NCBI RefSeq assembly: GCF_000208745.1
Contig: NC_030852.1
Span: 420,676 to 484,675 of the forward strand
Direction: 5' to 3'
Length of the DNA stretch: 64,000 nucleotides
Origin: Theobroma cacao
Taxonomy: Eukaryota; Streptophyta; Magnoliopsida; Malvales; Malvaceae
Part shown: positions 10,038 through 23,095 of the stretch, piece by piece
How the letters are laid out: every line of letters begins with the position of its first letter
Numbering within the stretch: the stretch's first letter is position 1
The notes under the pieces: generated by a model
Seen by the model: the letters and a program-made list of their open reading frames with translations, nothing else
Database searches by the model: none
Told to the model about the DNA's origin: nothing
Program-made: the position numbers and the translations under genes

Positions 10038-13000
10038 GAACCTGAACAACAAAGGAAATGTCAGGTCTACTAAATGTTAGATAGAGCAGTTTACCAATGA
10101 GATGTCTGTAACTTGTTGGTTCTGCTAATTTCTCCTCATCATCAGTTGTATGCAATCTATGATTGTAATATATAGGAGTACTGACAGGCTTGGCTCCCAA
10201 TAAACCATGCTCCTCCAATAAATCCAAGGTGTATTTCCTTTGACAGATTGAGATTCCTTCTGGTGATCTTGCAATCTCAAGTCCAAGGAAGAATTTAACA
10301 ACACTAAGATCCTTTAACTTGAACTGTGTACTCAAAAATTCTTTAACTTCATGTGCTGCTTTGGTAAAGGTACTCCCAATAACAATGTCATCTACATAGA
10401 GTAACAAAACAATAAATTCACCAGCTACTGTCTTCATAGTGAACAGTGAATAATCTGAAATCGACTGTTTGAACCCATAGTGTAGGATTGCTGCGTGAAC
10501 TTAGCATTCCATTGCCTTGAGGCCTGTTTGAGTCCATAGAGTGCCTTGTTAAGTTTGCAAACTAGTTCTGTACCTGTAGGATACTCCCCCTTAATATCAT
10601 ATCCTTCAGGTATTTGCATGTAGACATCCTCTTCCAACTCTTCATTTAGAAAGACATTATTCACATCTAGTTGTGATAATGTCCAATTATGTGCTGCAGC
10701 CAATGCAAGAAAAATTCTAACTGTGGTCTGCTTTGCAACCGGGCTGAAAGTCTCTTGATAATCAAATCTTGCTATCTGGTTGTAACCCTTGGCTACAAGT
10801 CTGGCCTTATATCTTTCAACCTAACCATTGGCATTAATCTTAGTTTTGTACACCCACCTGCACCCTATAATGTGAGCATTAGGAGGCCTAGGCACTATTT
10901 TCCATGTATTATTATCCTCCATAGCTTTCAACTCTTGGCTCATAGCTTCTTTCCAATGTAAATGACTAATGGCTTCATGATAAGAATTTGGTTCACGTAA
11001 TTGTGACAATGTAATAGTGAAAGCTTTATGTGCAGGTGACAAGGATTTGCAGGATATATATTTTGAAATGGGATAGGCTGTAAAACTGTTTGATACAGAA
11101 GGTAAATCAGTGTAATATGCTTCTAGATATTTAGGAGGATGTCTTGATCTTAGACTTTTGCTAATTTGTAAATTGTCTGATGAATCATTGTTGTTTTGGC
11201 CATTAATTGCATAAGACATATTTTGCACATTGTCAGTTGCAGTAGGCATGCTGACTGTATTAAGTGGATGAGCTGTAAGATCATGTGAATTTGGTTTTTT
11301 TGATGTTTGTGATGGAGAAATAGGTTCAAATGAAGTTGGTTCAGCTATTGGTTATCCTTGTGAAGGAAAATTTGGGTGATAAATGTCAAAATTGTCCAAA
11401 TAATCAGCATGCACACTAGGTGTTTGATAGAATGAAAAGGATTATGAATCATGCTATTTTGAGTGAAATGGAAACACATGCTCATAAAAAACAACATTTC
11501 TAGATATGAAGACCTTATTTGCTTCCAAATCATATAGCCTATACCCTTTAATGTTATTTGGATAGCCTAAGAAAATGCATTTACTTGCCCTTTTTTCTAG
11601 TTTCTTCCTATTTTGTGCTAATGTAGATGCAAAACATAGTGAACCAAAGACTATGAAATAATCATATGAAGGTGATTTATTGTATAGCAACTCAAAAGGT
11701 GATTTGTTTTTAAGGATTCTTGATGGCATCCTATTGATTATATGCACTGCTGTTAACACTACATCCCCCCAAAAACCAACAAGAACTTTAGACTGATGCA
11801 TGAGTGCCCTGGCCACAACCAGAATGTGTTGTTATTTTCTTTCAACAACTCCATTCTGTTGTGGAGTTTCTACACAAGATAATTGATGGACAATCCCGGT
11901 ACTTGGATAAAAATCACCAAGTTTGAACTCCTGTCCATTATCAGACCTTAGGTTCTTGATTGTTAAATTAAATTGTCTTTGAACAAACTTTTCAAAGGAA
12001 GGAACCACTGTTAAAACATCTGATTTACTTCTTAATAGAAATATCCAAGTGAAACGACTATAGTCATCCACTATAGTGAGAAAAAATCTCTGACTTGCCA
12101 TTGTTGGTGTTTGATAAGGCCCCCAAATATCAAGATGCATCAATTCAAAAATTCTTTCTGTATTTTGTACATGTACTGGAAATGAAAGTCTCTTTTATTT
12201 AGCTAAAGGACAAATTTCACAAACCAAATTCTCAATGCACTTCACATTTGGAAACTTTTGATTTACTACATTGATTCTTTCAGTAGGAACATGACCTAAC
12301 CTAAAGTGCCAAAGATCAAAAGAGTTGTGTCCTGCCTCATAAGACTTGACAGATAAAATCTTTGGAAACTTTACAAGTCTTTCAAAAGAAAAACTTGAAA
12401 AATCTTGCTCATGCTGATTATCTTGCATTAAGTAAAGCCCTGAAACAGCTCTAGCTACCCCAATCACAGTCCATGAACGAGTGTCCTGAACAACTCAGCA
12501 CTTGTCAGTAAAAAATACACAGTTTTCTTTGTTTTTGGTCACTTGTCCTATTGACAACAAATTGAACTTAAAACTAGGGACACATAAAACATCATGTAAT
12601 ATCATTTTTTGACTTAACTTGATTGTTCCTATATGTGACACTAGAACTTTTTTACTGTCTAGCAAGTGAACAAAGCATTTTCTTACTGGTTTAACATCTA
12701 TAAAACACTTCAAGGAACAGACTATATGATCTGTAGCTTCTGAGTCAACTATCCAGTGATGCTGTTTAATTATGTCAGTGCTTACATTATTAAATCTAGA
12801 TGGCATGTTATTAACAGTGTTAAAACAAGAATAACTGGAAATAATACCTGCAAATGCTGAATTAACCAGTGAATGTTTGGTTGGTTGAGTGTTTGTTGGG
12901 ACATTCTTACCATATCTCCCATTTGCCTTATTTACATTCAAGAATTCCATGAGCCTATTCACCTGTTGCTGTAGGATGGACAATTGAGACATAGAATCAG

Positions 13001-14173
13001 TTCCTAAGTCCTCTTCTTGCTCAAAAGATTTTTCATCTCCTGCACCAACTTCATAGCCCCCTGATACATTGTTAACTGCCACTTTCCCTTTTTTAACACT
13101 GTTCTTTCCTTTTGTAAACTTGAAATCTTATGGGAAACCAATAATCCTGAAACATTTATCTATGGTATGTCCATTCTTCCCATAGTGGTTGCAAACAACT
13201 TCTTTTCTCCATTTCTTCTTGTTATCTACATTCACCATCATTGCAAAAGATTCAATAACAGGTTGCCCTTGCAGCATCATGTTTCTTTGACTTTTTTCTC
13301 TTAAAACCAGATTATAGACTTTATCCAACACAGGGATTGGATCCATGAGAATAATTTGAGATCTGATAGCTGAAAAGGACTCATTCAAACCATTCAAAAA
13401 TCTGAATACCATGTCTTTCTGGCATTGATCTGTATACCTTTTAAAACAGTCAAGATTACATTTCTCACGTTGGCAATGAGGTAGTGGTCTATAGCTTCTC
13501 ATTTCCTCCAAAATCCCTTTTAATTTAATAAAGTAAGCATCAACAGTTCTGATTCCTTGAGTCATATTTCCAAGGGAATACTGAAGATTACAAATCCTAG
13601 TGTCATCTGCTTGAGCAAAATTCTCCCTAAGTGTTTTCCATATATCAGTAGCAGAGTCCATATAAAATATGGTTGAAGCAACCGGTTGTGTGATAGAATC
13701 CAATAGCCATGCCACAATCAAATTATTGCAGCGGGTCCAAGATAGGAAAAGAGGGTCTGAAACATAAGGCTTTGGGATTGTTCCATTAACAAACCCTACT
13801 CTGTTTCTGATGGAAAGGGCTAACAAAAAGGATCTGCTTCAAGCAACATAGTTGCTAGTTGTTAACTTGGGGTTAATAACCACTGATCCTAGGCTATCAT
13901 TATGGTGTAAGTAGTAAGGTGATTGAGGGTCTAAAATAGGTGGAATCTGAGTGATTTGAGAGAAGGTTTGTGAGGGTGAGATTTGAACTTATGTTGATGA
14001 AGTTGAATCAGCCATTTGTATGAATAATGATTAGCTGAATATGATCGAAGAATACAAGAGCTAGATCTAAAAAAAACTTTGAAAAAAAAGGTGATTTACT
14101 TACTAAAGGAACGATTGAAGAAACAGGCCACACTCTTCAGTAACAGACGTTTGTCAATTCAAAGGATCGGTCT

Positions 14174-14185
14174 GCTCTGATACCA
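14174..14185 (-). promoter_or_regulatory. Primer-binding site of copia element 1
   Basis: The complement reads TGGTATCAGAGC, the standard copia site that pairs with the 3' end of initiator tRNA-Met. It lies directly inside the 5' LTR with no gap. Confidence 0.85.
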
Positions 14186-14588
14186 TGAAAAACGTGGTAC
14201 AAACATGGCGGCCCAGTAGGATAATGTAAAGGATATACCTTCATTCATAAAGAAAACCCTCAAAAGGTGCTATATAGAGAATGTCAGATTTATATACAGA
14301 AGATTACAGGTGTTAATGATGCAGCATAACTAATTCTACGTTTAACTAACATTAACTAACTATTCTAACTAAAATTTGAAAACAAAGAATTATTAAATGA
14401 AACAGTGTGTTTCATATACATTGTTTCTCTGTTTCCTTGCTTTAGTTAAATGGTGCGTAGTGGGGGGGGGGGGGGGGCAATATTCTTCAATGGCTTCAAG
14501 ACTTAATTGCCTGTTGTTTGCTCTGTTTCTTTGCTCTTCATCTATCCAGATCAGTCTTGAAATTATTTATATACTTCCATTTCTGATA
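14186..14588 (-). repeat. LTR of copia element 1 (5' LTR)
   Basis: 403 bp and the partner of 4976-5369. It differs by base substitutions and by an expanded G run (16 G at 14462-14477, where the other LTR has GGGGAGGG). Confidence 0.9.
14461..14477. repeat. Poly-G run of 16
   Basis: Inside the 5' LTR of copia element 1. The other LTR has only GGGGAGGG at the same place. It could be slippage in the genome or a sequencing/assembly artefact. Confidence 0.8.
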
Positions 14589-15290
14589 ACTTTTTTTGTG
14601 GTAAATGATTTGATATGAGTTGTAAATCTGGGAGGTACCATGATGCTGTGAGTAAATATTGATGGTGTATCAGGGGTTTCTTGGGAATGTATAGCAGGCT
14701 CTGCTCTAAAGTTTTTGTGTAACAGAGCTTTGGTTTTTGTTTTGTAAGGGAAGGATTTATGCAAATGGGTTTTACATCAAAACTCAATAGGCCTAAAATC
14801 GTACCATGGTTGGTTGGGTTGTTGCCACTGGGTGATTTCAATGAATCACTTAAATTTCAAAAGAAAAAAAAATTGTACTTACAAAGCAGATGATAGAGAT
14901 GAACTCAATTTCAAGACTTAGTTTCCAAGCATCAAGGTTGTTTCTTTCAGGAATCAAAGTGACCATTGTGCATTGGACGAAGCCAAAAAGGCAATAGAAA
15001 GACAGCAAAGTTATCTTCGAAGAGTACCCTTTCAGGATCGTCGCCTGGTATGAAAGGAGATATGATGAGCTTCACACTCTCACAAAGATTGAAAAATGGA
15101 AACTGCATATATATATTTATATTAGATCACCTGACTGATGTTGCTTGTTGAATATGACAAACAGTAGCGATTAAAAGGCCTCCGATGTTCCACTATTTGT
15201 GGTGGAGGAGGACAAGGTGAAGGGAGATGGTTTAGGGCGAGGTTGAGCAAGTTCAGAAATGTTTGAAGGACCCTTGTAAAGGGTTATTAG

Positions 15291-16015
15291 AATTGAAAAA
15301 TAGTATATTTCATAAGATTCAAACATCCTACATTGTCAAAATAAATAAAAGGCGAATGCTTTATATATGAAAATCAACTATGGGCTTTTTGCAAGCAATG
15401 AAAATGGAGTGGGCTCGCGCGCACGTAAGATTGGGCTAAACTTTTAGAAATTTCATATTTCCCCCCTTGCGTGCGAATACATACGTGAGCTGTGCCCAAG
15501 TGATTTTTTATACCTTGGCTTTAATTTTACTTAAGCTTTTCTAGCTTTTGATTAAATCAAACTCAAACTCTACCTGGTTCTCCTAGTTTTGCTCCAACAT
15601 TTATCCTGGTTTTGTTCCAACGTTTATCTGACTTAGTATAAATGCTGACCAGGTTTTTCTCAACTCCCTAATTTAGTGCAACGTTCACTTCACTCCATGC
15701 CTATAAATACAGCCTCACACCCTTACTCACAACACACACCAAAACTTTTCTTCTCTTAAGCTTTCTCTACCTCTTTTCTTTTCTAGCTGAGTTTTTTTTC
15801 TTTTTGCTGTTCCTTTCATCCCTTAATTGTTTGTGCAAACTATAAGGAAGGGTTTGTTGAATCTTGGAGGATAACCGCTACAGTCCTTTTACATCGAGTT
15901 TTATACTCTAAAGGGACGAAAATTATCCTTAAGGACAGTGATACCATGCTTCAAACCAATTACTATTTTTACTTGTTTTATATTCTTTTGCTGCTAATAA
16001 TTTTTTTTTCTAACA
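15291..16015 (+). repeat. 5' LTR of copia element 3
   Basis: About 725 bp. It begins AATTGA where the 3' LTR begins TGTTGG, so the terminal TG has mutated. It holds a TATA box TATAAATA at 15702-15709 and ends CTAACA. Confidence 0.88.
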
Positions 16016-16167
16016 TTCTTAAGGATAATGGATTCCCACGTTGATAATGCTCTGCCACTATTCCTAATGCTGCCACTGTACCTACTACCACCACCACTGT
16101 CAACGGTTCCCCCATAGGTCCCACTCTGATGACCATTCCTCCTACCCTCGGTTTCATATGCCAAACC

Positions 16168-19100
16168 TGTCACGACCCGGAACCTCCTTCAGGCCCATGA
16201 CAATCGCCGCGACATCCCGATTGACACTCATTATCCGGAATGCCAACCAGAACCTCGCAAGGCTTATATATCAGTTTCTTTCCTTTCCTGTGAGCAATCA
16301 TTGTTAAATATCGAGTTTTTAGAGAATATATACTATTTTAGATAAAAAACAATCAAAATAAAATTTTCGCCACACATGGGTATTTTGGTCATTTTTTTTT
16401 CAAAAATTTCGAAACTGGCTAAAACGTAATATACAAGTACAAAACACATAATTCATATTCAAAATGAGTTTAAAAGTCTAAAATCTTCATTTAAAACGAA
16501 ATTACGGTTATTTGAATATAATAAGAAAATAAAAGAAATATTAAGGAAAATATTCTATTTTCTTATAAAACAATATTTATAGAGTTATACGTGAATAATT
16601 TTTATAGCGTAAAAGCTAAATAAATTTATACATACTGAAATACAGTAAGCCAAAATATTTAATTTAATTTACAATAACAAGAGGGCCCCCGAATAAACAA
16701 AAGTAAAGAGGACTGTGAACCTACGGTTTGGAAAATGCAGATCCAATGGTAGTCCTCGATGAGATCAGCTATCTACAGTCTATACTGAACCTGAAATGGG
16801 TGGAAAGGAGTTGGGTGAGATTTTGCAATCCCAATGAGTAAACAGACATTATCATAAATATCTAAAGGCGAGTAAAATGGAGGCAAGTTTAAACAACAAA
16901 TTTCAACCCATTTCATAATGTTTTCAATTTATTTCTTAAACCATAAAATATTTGTAATTTACCAAAACAGTTGTTAAGGCTTATGTCTTTTATTAAAACA
17001 AGGCTCAAGCCAAAACTAATCCTCGGGGATACCTTGGCCGAGGCATCTAACCGAGTCCGCCAAGGGTGTTAAAATATTCACACGTGAAACACATTTTTAT
17101 TTTTAAAACCAGCCGTTCCTTGGCGTTGGCCGAGTTACACATTCACGTGGGGGTTCGACGTGAAGTGAGCTCTAATACTACCCCAGGAGTTACCCTCCTC
17201 GCCTCTACAACCGGAGTAACTATATAACTGGGTTTACCGTGCCCCTCTAATAGGCAGTCCACGGAAACCCGTCACTGCAGTGACTAACCCACCAATTTTA
17301 ATAAAATTTCGACAGTATAACGTGGCTTTTATTTATTTATCCAGCCTGCATAGTAAAAACAACTTACATAAATTTCCCAATGCACTCACAAAATATAGCC
17401 ACATATACTCATTTCTCATAAGCCATTCCTAGGAAAATATATATTTTTCAAGTCAATTTGCAGCCTCCAATTACTCAATTTCATAATCAATACAATATAT
17501 TTTTATTTGTCACATTTATTCCTAAAACATCAAAAATCCCGTTTTAATCTCGTTTTCATTTCATAAAATACATAAAGGGCATTTAAAAATAAACTCTAGA
17601 TAATTTACAATAATAATAAGTTTACTCACCGTTTGTACAAACTAAAAGCTTTCTAAGCGCCCCGATCACTACTCGTCGGGTACGACTTCTTTGCCTTTTC
17701 CGGAAGGCTCTCCTCCTAGACACATTACAAAAATTTACACAATTCATCACATTGATGCTAAATCACTATATAATTAACTTAAATCCTATACTAATGCATG
17801 GTATGAAATGCAATAGCCTAAAACGGCTTAAACGCGGTATTAACCTATTTTTGGCACTTTGCCCGATAAATTGCTAACGCGCTCCATTTTAGCTCTAAAT
17901 CATCCCATTCTCTCTCCAACATTTCTAACCATTAAATATCAGCCAATAACCTTCTAAAAACAACAAAATCAGCTCACTCCCTTCCTTGGAAAATTCGGCC
18001 AAAAATGGGACATTAACTCGGTTAATTTTCTACTTTGTTTTTCTATCACGTTTAATCGTTTTTCATCATTTTCTCTTCATTTTCCTTAGAATAAAATCAA
18101 TTCATCATCATTGTACAGCATTGAGCATCCAGCCAAGAGTGGGTATTGTGAAAATTTAATGATTTCTTGCCCAATTTAATTTCTAAACACATTTAACTAA
18201 CTAAAACTATCAATTTAACTAAAAATCAAAACCTAAAAATTTCAATTTCTCTCCCCTAGAATTTCGTCCAGCCCTTGATATCACTTTTTGATCTCTCTCC
18301 TCAAGCATGCTAAATGGAAATAAAGGCATAGGAAAGGTAGAAATCAAGCTAAAATCGAAAAATCTTACCGTTAGACGCGTAAACGGTCGAAAACCGCGAA
18401 TTTCCCTTTGAATTTTCTTGTTTCTCTTTGGTTTTTCTTTTTTTCTTCCTTTCCTCTCTATTTCCTCTCTTGTTCTTCCTTATGGCCGGCCAGCACTCAA
18501 AATTTGGGTTTAAATGGGCTGACTTTTCATTAAAATAATATTATTTCATTAAAAAAATGCCACGTGTCACTTTCCCATTGGCCCATTTTTAAAATTTCAT
18601 CCATTTGTTTCCAAATTTTCACCATACACTTGTCCCACATATCCATAGCTTAGATAAAATTCTCAGACTTATCGAAAGTCTCGGTGGAGTAATTTTTGAA
18701 ATTTACACTTTTAGCCCCGTAAAAGTCAAAAATTACATTTTTGCCCCAAAAATTGAAAAATTGCCCATAGACATATTTTTTATCCCTTATACTCATACCA
18801 TTCTCCAATTTGTCAAATTTGATCTAAATTCTCTCAAAATCTCAAATTTTGTCTGTGGGTGGCAACATTACGATTTTGCCCCTACACTCCAAAAATCACC
18901 AGAATTAAACTTTTTCACTTCCTATCATTAAATTATACTCCAAATAGTTAATCTTGGTCAAAAATTTCACTCCATGACCAAATTATTATCTTAGGTGGCA
19001 AAATGACAATTTTGCCCTTGAATATCAAAATTTCTAATTTTACCCCAAATGAACCCTCGAACTCCGAACAATCATTTTTAGTCATTCCTGGACTATAAAA

Positions 19101-19273
19101 TATTAAATTTCATCCTACAATTCCTATTTGAACTAGTTCGAGGTTAAATCAATTTAAGTGTACCGTTAGGTACAATATCGGGTTTCGTCTATTCTTAGGT
19201 GTTTTTCTAGCGTAATAACATGCTACTCAATACATGTATGTCATGACATGTATTTATAGGGTCGGGTTTTACA
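16168..19273 (+). mobile_element. Candidate solo LTR (about 3.1 kb) nested in copia element 3
   Basis: It starts TGTCACGACCCGG and ends GGGTCGGGTTTTACA, with the 5-bp duplication AAACC at 16163-16167 and 19274-19278. Removing it rejoins the host gag frame (MPN then HFQIFPK). It has no coding domain, no primer-binding site and no visible internal second copy of its ends. A single long LTR left by recombination, probably of a Ty3/gypsy element, fits best. A noncoding LARD-like element cannot be excluded. The open frame at 18605-18931 shows no domain. Confidence 0.7.
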
Positions 19274-22200
19274 AAACCATTTCCAGATATTTCCAAAATA
19301 GAAGTTTTTGATGGCAGAAACTTCAAAAAGTGGCAAGAAAGGATTTTTTCAATCCTTGATGTTCATGGGGTGGCTTTTGCACTAATTGATTCCAAGCCAG
19401 ATGATGTCAATATGCTAGAACCATGGATGCATGCAAATAAGGTAAACAGGCATACAATCATTAGCACACTTTCTAATGAGTTGTTTGATGTATACAGCCC
19501 TTACAAAGAAGAAAAGCAAATATGGGAGTCAATGATAGCCACATACACTACTGAAGATGTTGGGAAATAGAAGTTCGTGATTGGTAACTTTTATCGCTGG
19601 AAGATGACAGATGATAAAGACATCAAGAGTCAGATCAATGAATACCATAAGCTAGTGGATGATTTGAAGACTGAAAAAATCAATTTGCAAGAAGAGTTCG
19701 TTGCTGAGTTGCTGATTGAGAAGCTGCCAGAATTCTAGAATGGATACAAGCAACAACTGAAGCACAAGAAAAAACAGTTGTCACTTGCAGATTTGATTGT
19801 ACACATCATCATTGAAGACACAACCCGTAGGGAGATTAAGGCCTCCAAAGCTAAAGAAATTGCAACTAAAGCCAATTTGGTACAAGGCAGAACCTAGAGT
19901 CAACAAAGGTACCCTTACAAACCTGATCGTAAACCTAAAGCTCCTCATCCCACCTTAGAAAAAAAAGGTAGTTGTTTTGTCAGTGGAAGGCCAGGGCATC
20001 ATGCAGCACAATGCATGAAAAGAGTAAAAGGAAATGATAAACCTGTTAATCCAAGAGTCAACTTGGTCAAAGCAGATGAATCCGACGATGTAATTGCTGT
20101 GGTCATTTCACAAGCAAATATGGTGGCCAGTGTGAAGGAATGGGTGGTAGACTCAGGTGCTACCAAGCATATTTGTGTAAACAGAAATGCCTTTACCTCT
20201 TATACTCCAGTAGGGGAAGGAGAAGAGACAATATACCTTGGTGATTCTCAGACTGCTCAAGTTCTTGGTCAAGGGAAAATCCTTATCAAGCTCATATCTG
20301 GCAAGACCCTAGCTCTAAATGATGTTCTTCATGTTCCCAATATAAGGGCAAACCTGGTATTTGTGGCCTTATTAGGCAAGGTTGGAGTGAAAGTGTCATT
20401 CGAATTTGACAAGATCGTGATGACAAAAAATAATGTGTTTGTGGGTAAAGGTTATTGCAATTAAGGACTCTTTATACTTAACGTTTCCAATGTTTTGAAT
20501 GAAAATGATAATTCTTCCACTTACATGTTTGACTCTGTTGATTTATGGTATGGTAGACTAGGACATGTTAGCATTCCCTATATTAAGAAAATGCAATCAC
20601 TAGGTTTAATTTCTAGTATTAAAAATGGATGCTTTAATAAATGCGAAATATGTGCTGAAATGAAATCAACTAAGAAAACTTGTATTTCAGTAAATAAGGA
20701 ATTTGAATTATTAAGTTTAAGTCATACAGACTTAGGAGATCTAAAACAAACTGTGGCTAGAGGTGGTAAGCAATACTATGTTACATTTATTGACGATTAT
20801 TCTAGATTTACTAAAGTTTATTTGCTTAGGCATAAAGATGAAGCTTTTGACATGTTTATTAAATATAAAGCTGAGGTAGAAAATAAACTGAATAAAAAGA
20901 TAAAAAGAGTTAGATCAAATAGAGAGAGTGAATATATACCGATTAATGATATTTGTGAAAAAGAAGGAATAATTCATGAAATTACTCCTCCATATTCTCT
21001 TATTCAAATGGTGTAGCTGAAAGAAAAAATAGAACATTAAAAGAAATGATGAACTCTATGCTTGTTAGTTCCAATGCACATGAAAATTTGTGAGGTGAAG
21101 CTTTATTACCTGCATGTCATTTTCAAAATAGAATACCTTATAAGAAAATTGGTAAGACACCTTATGAATTATGAAAATGTTATTCTCCTAATTTAAAATA
21201 TTTGAAAGTATGGGGGTGTCTAGCTAAGGTAATGCTTCCTGAATTTAAGAAGAGAAAAATTGGTTCTAAGACATCTGATTGCATGTTTATTGGTTATGCT
21301 GAACATAGTGCTGCATATAGATTTCTTGTATTAAAAATTGATGTTCTTGATTGTAATACAATTGTTGAAACAAAGAATGCTAAATTTTTTGAGCATATTT
21401 TTTCATTAAGAATTGATACAATTTCTCATGCACCTTTTAGTAAAAATGATTTTGAAATACAAAATGATGATTTGAGAAGAAGTAAAAGACCAAGGAAGGA
21501 AATTTTTTTTGGTAATGATTTTTATATTTATCTTGTAGATAATGATCCTTTAACTTATGCTAATGCAATTTCTTCTAAAAAAAGTTTATTTTAGAAAGAA
21601 GCCATACAAAATGAGATTGATTCGATTTTACAAAATCAAACTTGAGAATTAGTTGATTTACCACCTGAAGCCAAACCAATTGGTTGCAAATGGATTTTTA
21701 AAAGGAAATTTAATCCTAATGGTTCTATAATAAATATAAAGCTAGATTAGTTGCAAAGGGTTTTATTCAAAAACTAAATATTGACTATTTTGATATTTTT
21801 GCTCCAGTAACAAGAATTGCATCAATTCGTGTTTTATTTGCCTTAGCTTCAATTTACAAACTTGTTGTTTATCAAATGGATGTAAAAATCACTTTTTTAA
21901 ATGGTGATTTAGAAGAATAAATTTATATGGCACAACCTGAGGGATGTATTCATCCTGGTCAAGAAAATAAAGTTTGTAAATTGATTAAATCATTATATGG
22001 CTTGAAACAAGCACCAAAACAATGGCATGAGAAATTTGATCAAGTTCTTGTTAGTAATGGATTTTCTACTATTGGAGTTGATAAATGTGTGTACATAAAA
22101 ACTGTTGATAGTGAATGTGTGATTATTAGTTTATATGTTGATGATATGCTTATTTTTGGTACATGCATTGATGTGGTTAATAAAACAAAATGTATTTTAG

Positions 22201-23095
22201 CTTCTAAATTTGACATGAAAGATCTGGGAGAAGCCAAAATTATTTTGGGTATTAAAATAATAAGATGTGATAGTGGCTTAATGCTAACACAAGAGCATTA
22301 TGTTGAGAGGCTACTTAAAAAGTTTAGACATTTTGATGCACACCTGTGAGTACTCCTTATGATAACAATATCCAATTAAAAAAAAATAGAGGTAATAGTG
22401 TAGATCAGTCTGAGTATGCACAGATTATTGAGAGTCTGATGCATTTAATAAATTATACTCGACCAGATATAGCTTATATTGTATGTAGACTGAGCAGATA
22501 TACACAAAGTCCTAATAGAGATCATTAGACTACCTTAAGTAGGGTGATGAAATATTTGAAAGGTACCATAAACTATGGTATTTTATATAATGGATTTCTC
22601 GTAGTATTAGAAGGATACAGTGATGCTAACTGGATCTCAGATTCAGATAAGACGAAATCTACAAGTGGTTATGTATTCACCCTTAGTGGGGGCACTATAA
22701 CTTGGAAATAAGCCAAACAAACAATAATTGCTAAATTTACAATGGAGTCAGAATTTGTAGTTTTAGAGTTGGCTGGCAATGAGGTTGAGTGGTTGAGAAA
22801 CCTCTTAGCAGATATTTCATTGGGAATGAAACCAACACCTTTTGTGCCCATGCATTGTAATTGCCAAACGACAATAGCCATTGCAAAGAATAAAACTTTC
22901 AATGGTAAAAATAGACACATTCTTTTGAGATATGATGTAGTAAAGCAGCTGCTTAGAGATGGAATTATATCCATTAATTATGTGAAGTCAGAGCTGAATT
23001 CGGCCTATCCTCTAACTAAAACCCTGGGAAGAAAATTAATTAATGCTACATCGAGGGGAATGGGACTTAAGCCAAATGAGGAAATCAACAAATAA
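19274..23095 (+). pseudogene. gag-pol of copia element 3 (broken)
   Basis: After the solo LTR, gag continues as KIEVFDGRNFKKWQERIFSI. Stops follow at about 19568, 19737 and 19896, then a degraded zinc knuckle. Protease (20015-20464) has VVDSGATKHICV. The pre-integrase region (20495 on) has LWYGRLGHVSIPYI. Integrase, 20700-21200, has YVTFIDDYSRF. RT (about 21600-22350) has KSLYGLKQAPKQWHEKF and LYVDDMLIFGT. RNase H runs to the stop at 23095. At least eight stops or frameshifts interrupt it. The gag start lies before the solo LTR, near 16158 or upstream. Confidence 0.88.

Larger units (their letters stand above)
5377..14015 (-). pseudogene. gag-pol of copia element 1 (broken)
   Basis: The frame starts at an ATG near 14015 (MADSTSST then a stop). 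Gag (UBN2/Retrotran_gag type) lies at 13826-13128. Protease at 13082-12495 has VDSEATDHIV, where the family has DSGA. The pre-integrase zinc region at 12467-12195 has LWHFRLGHVP. Integrase at 12143-11454 has SDNGQEF and TPQQNGVVERK. RT at 11249-10027 has LLYVDDIVIG. RNase H at 5980-5377 has VELYSDSQSAIYISRNP. Between RT and RNase H the frame is cut by copia element 2. Multiple stops and frameshifts separate the domains. It would have encoded a RE1-like copia polyprotein. Confidence 0.9.
4976..14588 (-). mobile_element. Ty1/copia LTR retrotransposon 1 (outer), minus orientation
   Basis: Two LTRs (4976-5369 and 14186-14588) are flanked by the 5-bp duplication ACTTT. In element orientation the primer-binding site TGGTATCAGAGC (complement at 14174-14185, matching initiator tRNA-Met) abuts the 5' LTR, and a purine-rich tract (complement of CTCCCCCTCAAG, 5370-5381) abuts the 3' LTR. 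Domain order gag, protease, integrase, RT, RNase H is that of Ty1/copia. The element is interrupted at 5981-10042 by copia element 2 plus its duplicated site. Coding frames are broken, so it is not autonomous. Confidence 0.92.
4728..14872 (+). mobile_element. Short poly(A)-ended retrosequence, split by a copia element
   Basis: The repeat TTGTACTTACA occurs at 4717-4727 and 14873-14883. Between them, after removing the copia insertion 4976-14588, lies roughly 530 bp that ends in an A-rich tail (about 14860-14872) directly against the right repeat. This is the signature of a LINE-mobilised insertion (retrocopy or 5'-truncated retroposon) in plus orientation. The left part (4742-4942) is open and basic (MLLAKQKRKLCLPGTRKIREI), but I do not recognise it. 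The exact left boundary is uncertain because the bases after the left repeat still resemble the exon edge. Confidence 0.45.

Noticed and set aside
18605..18931. 108-codon plus-strand frame inside the solo LTR
   Set aside because: The segment is an LTR with AT-rich codons and no domain.
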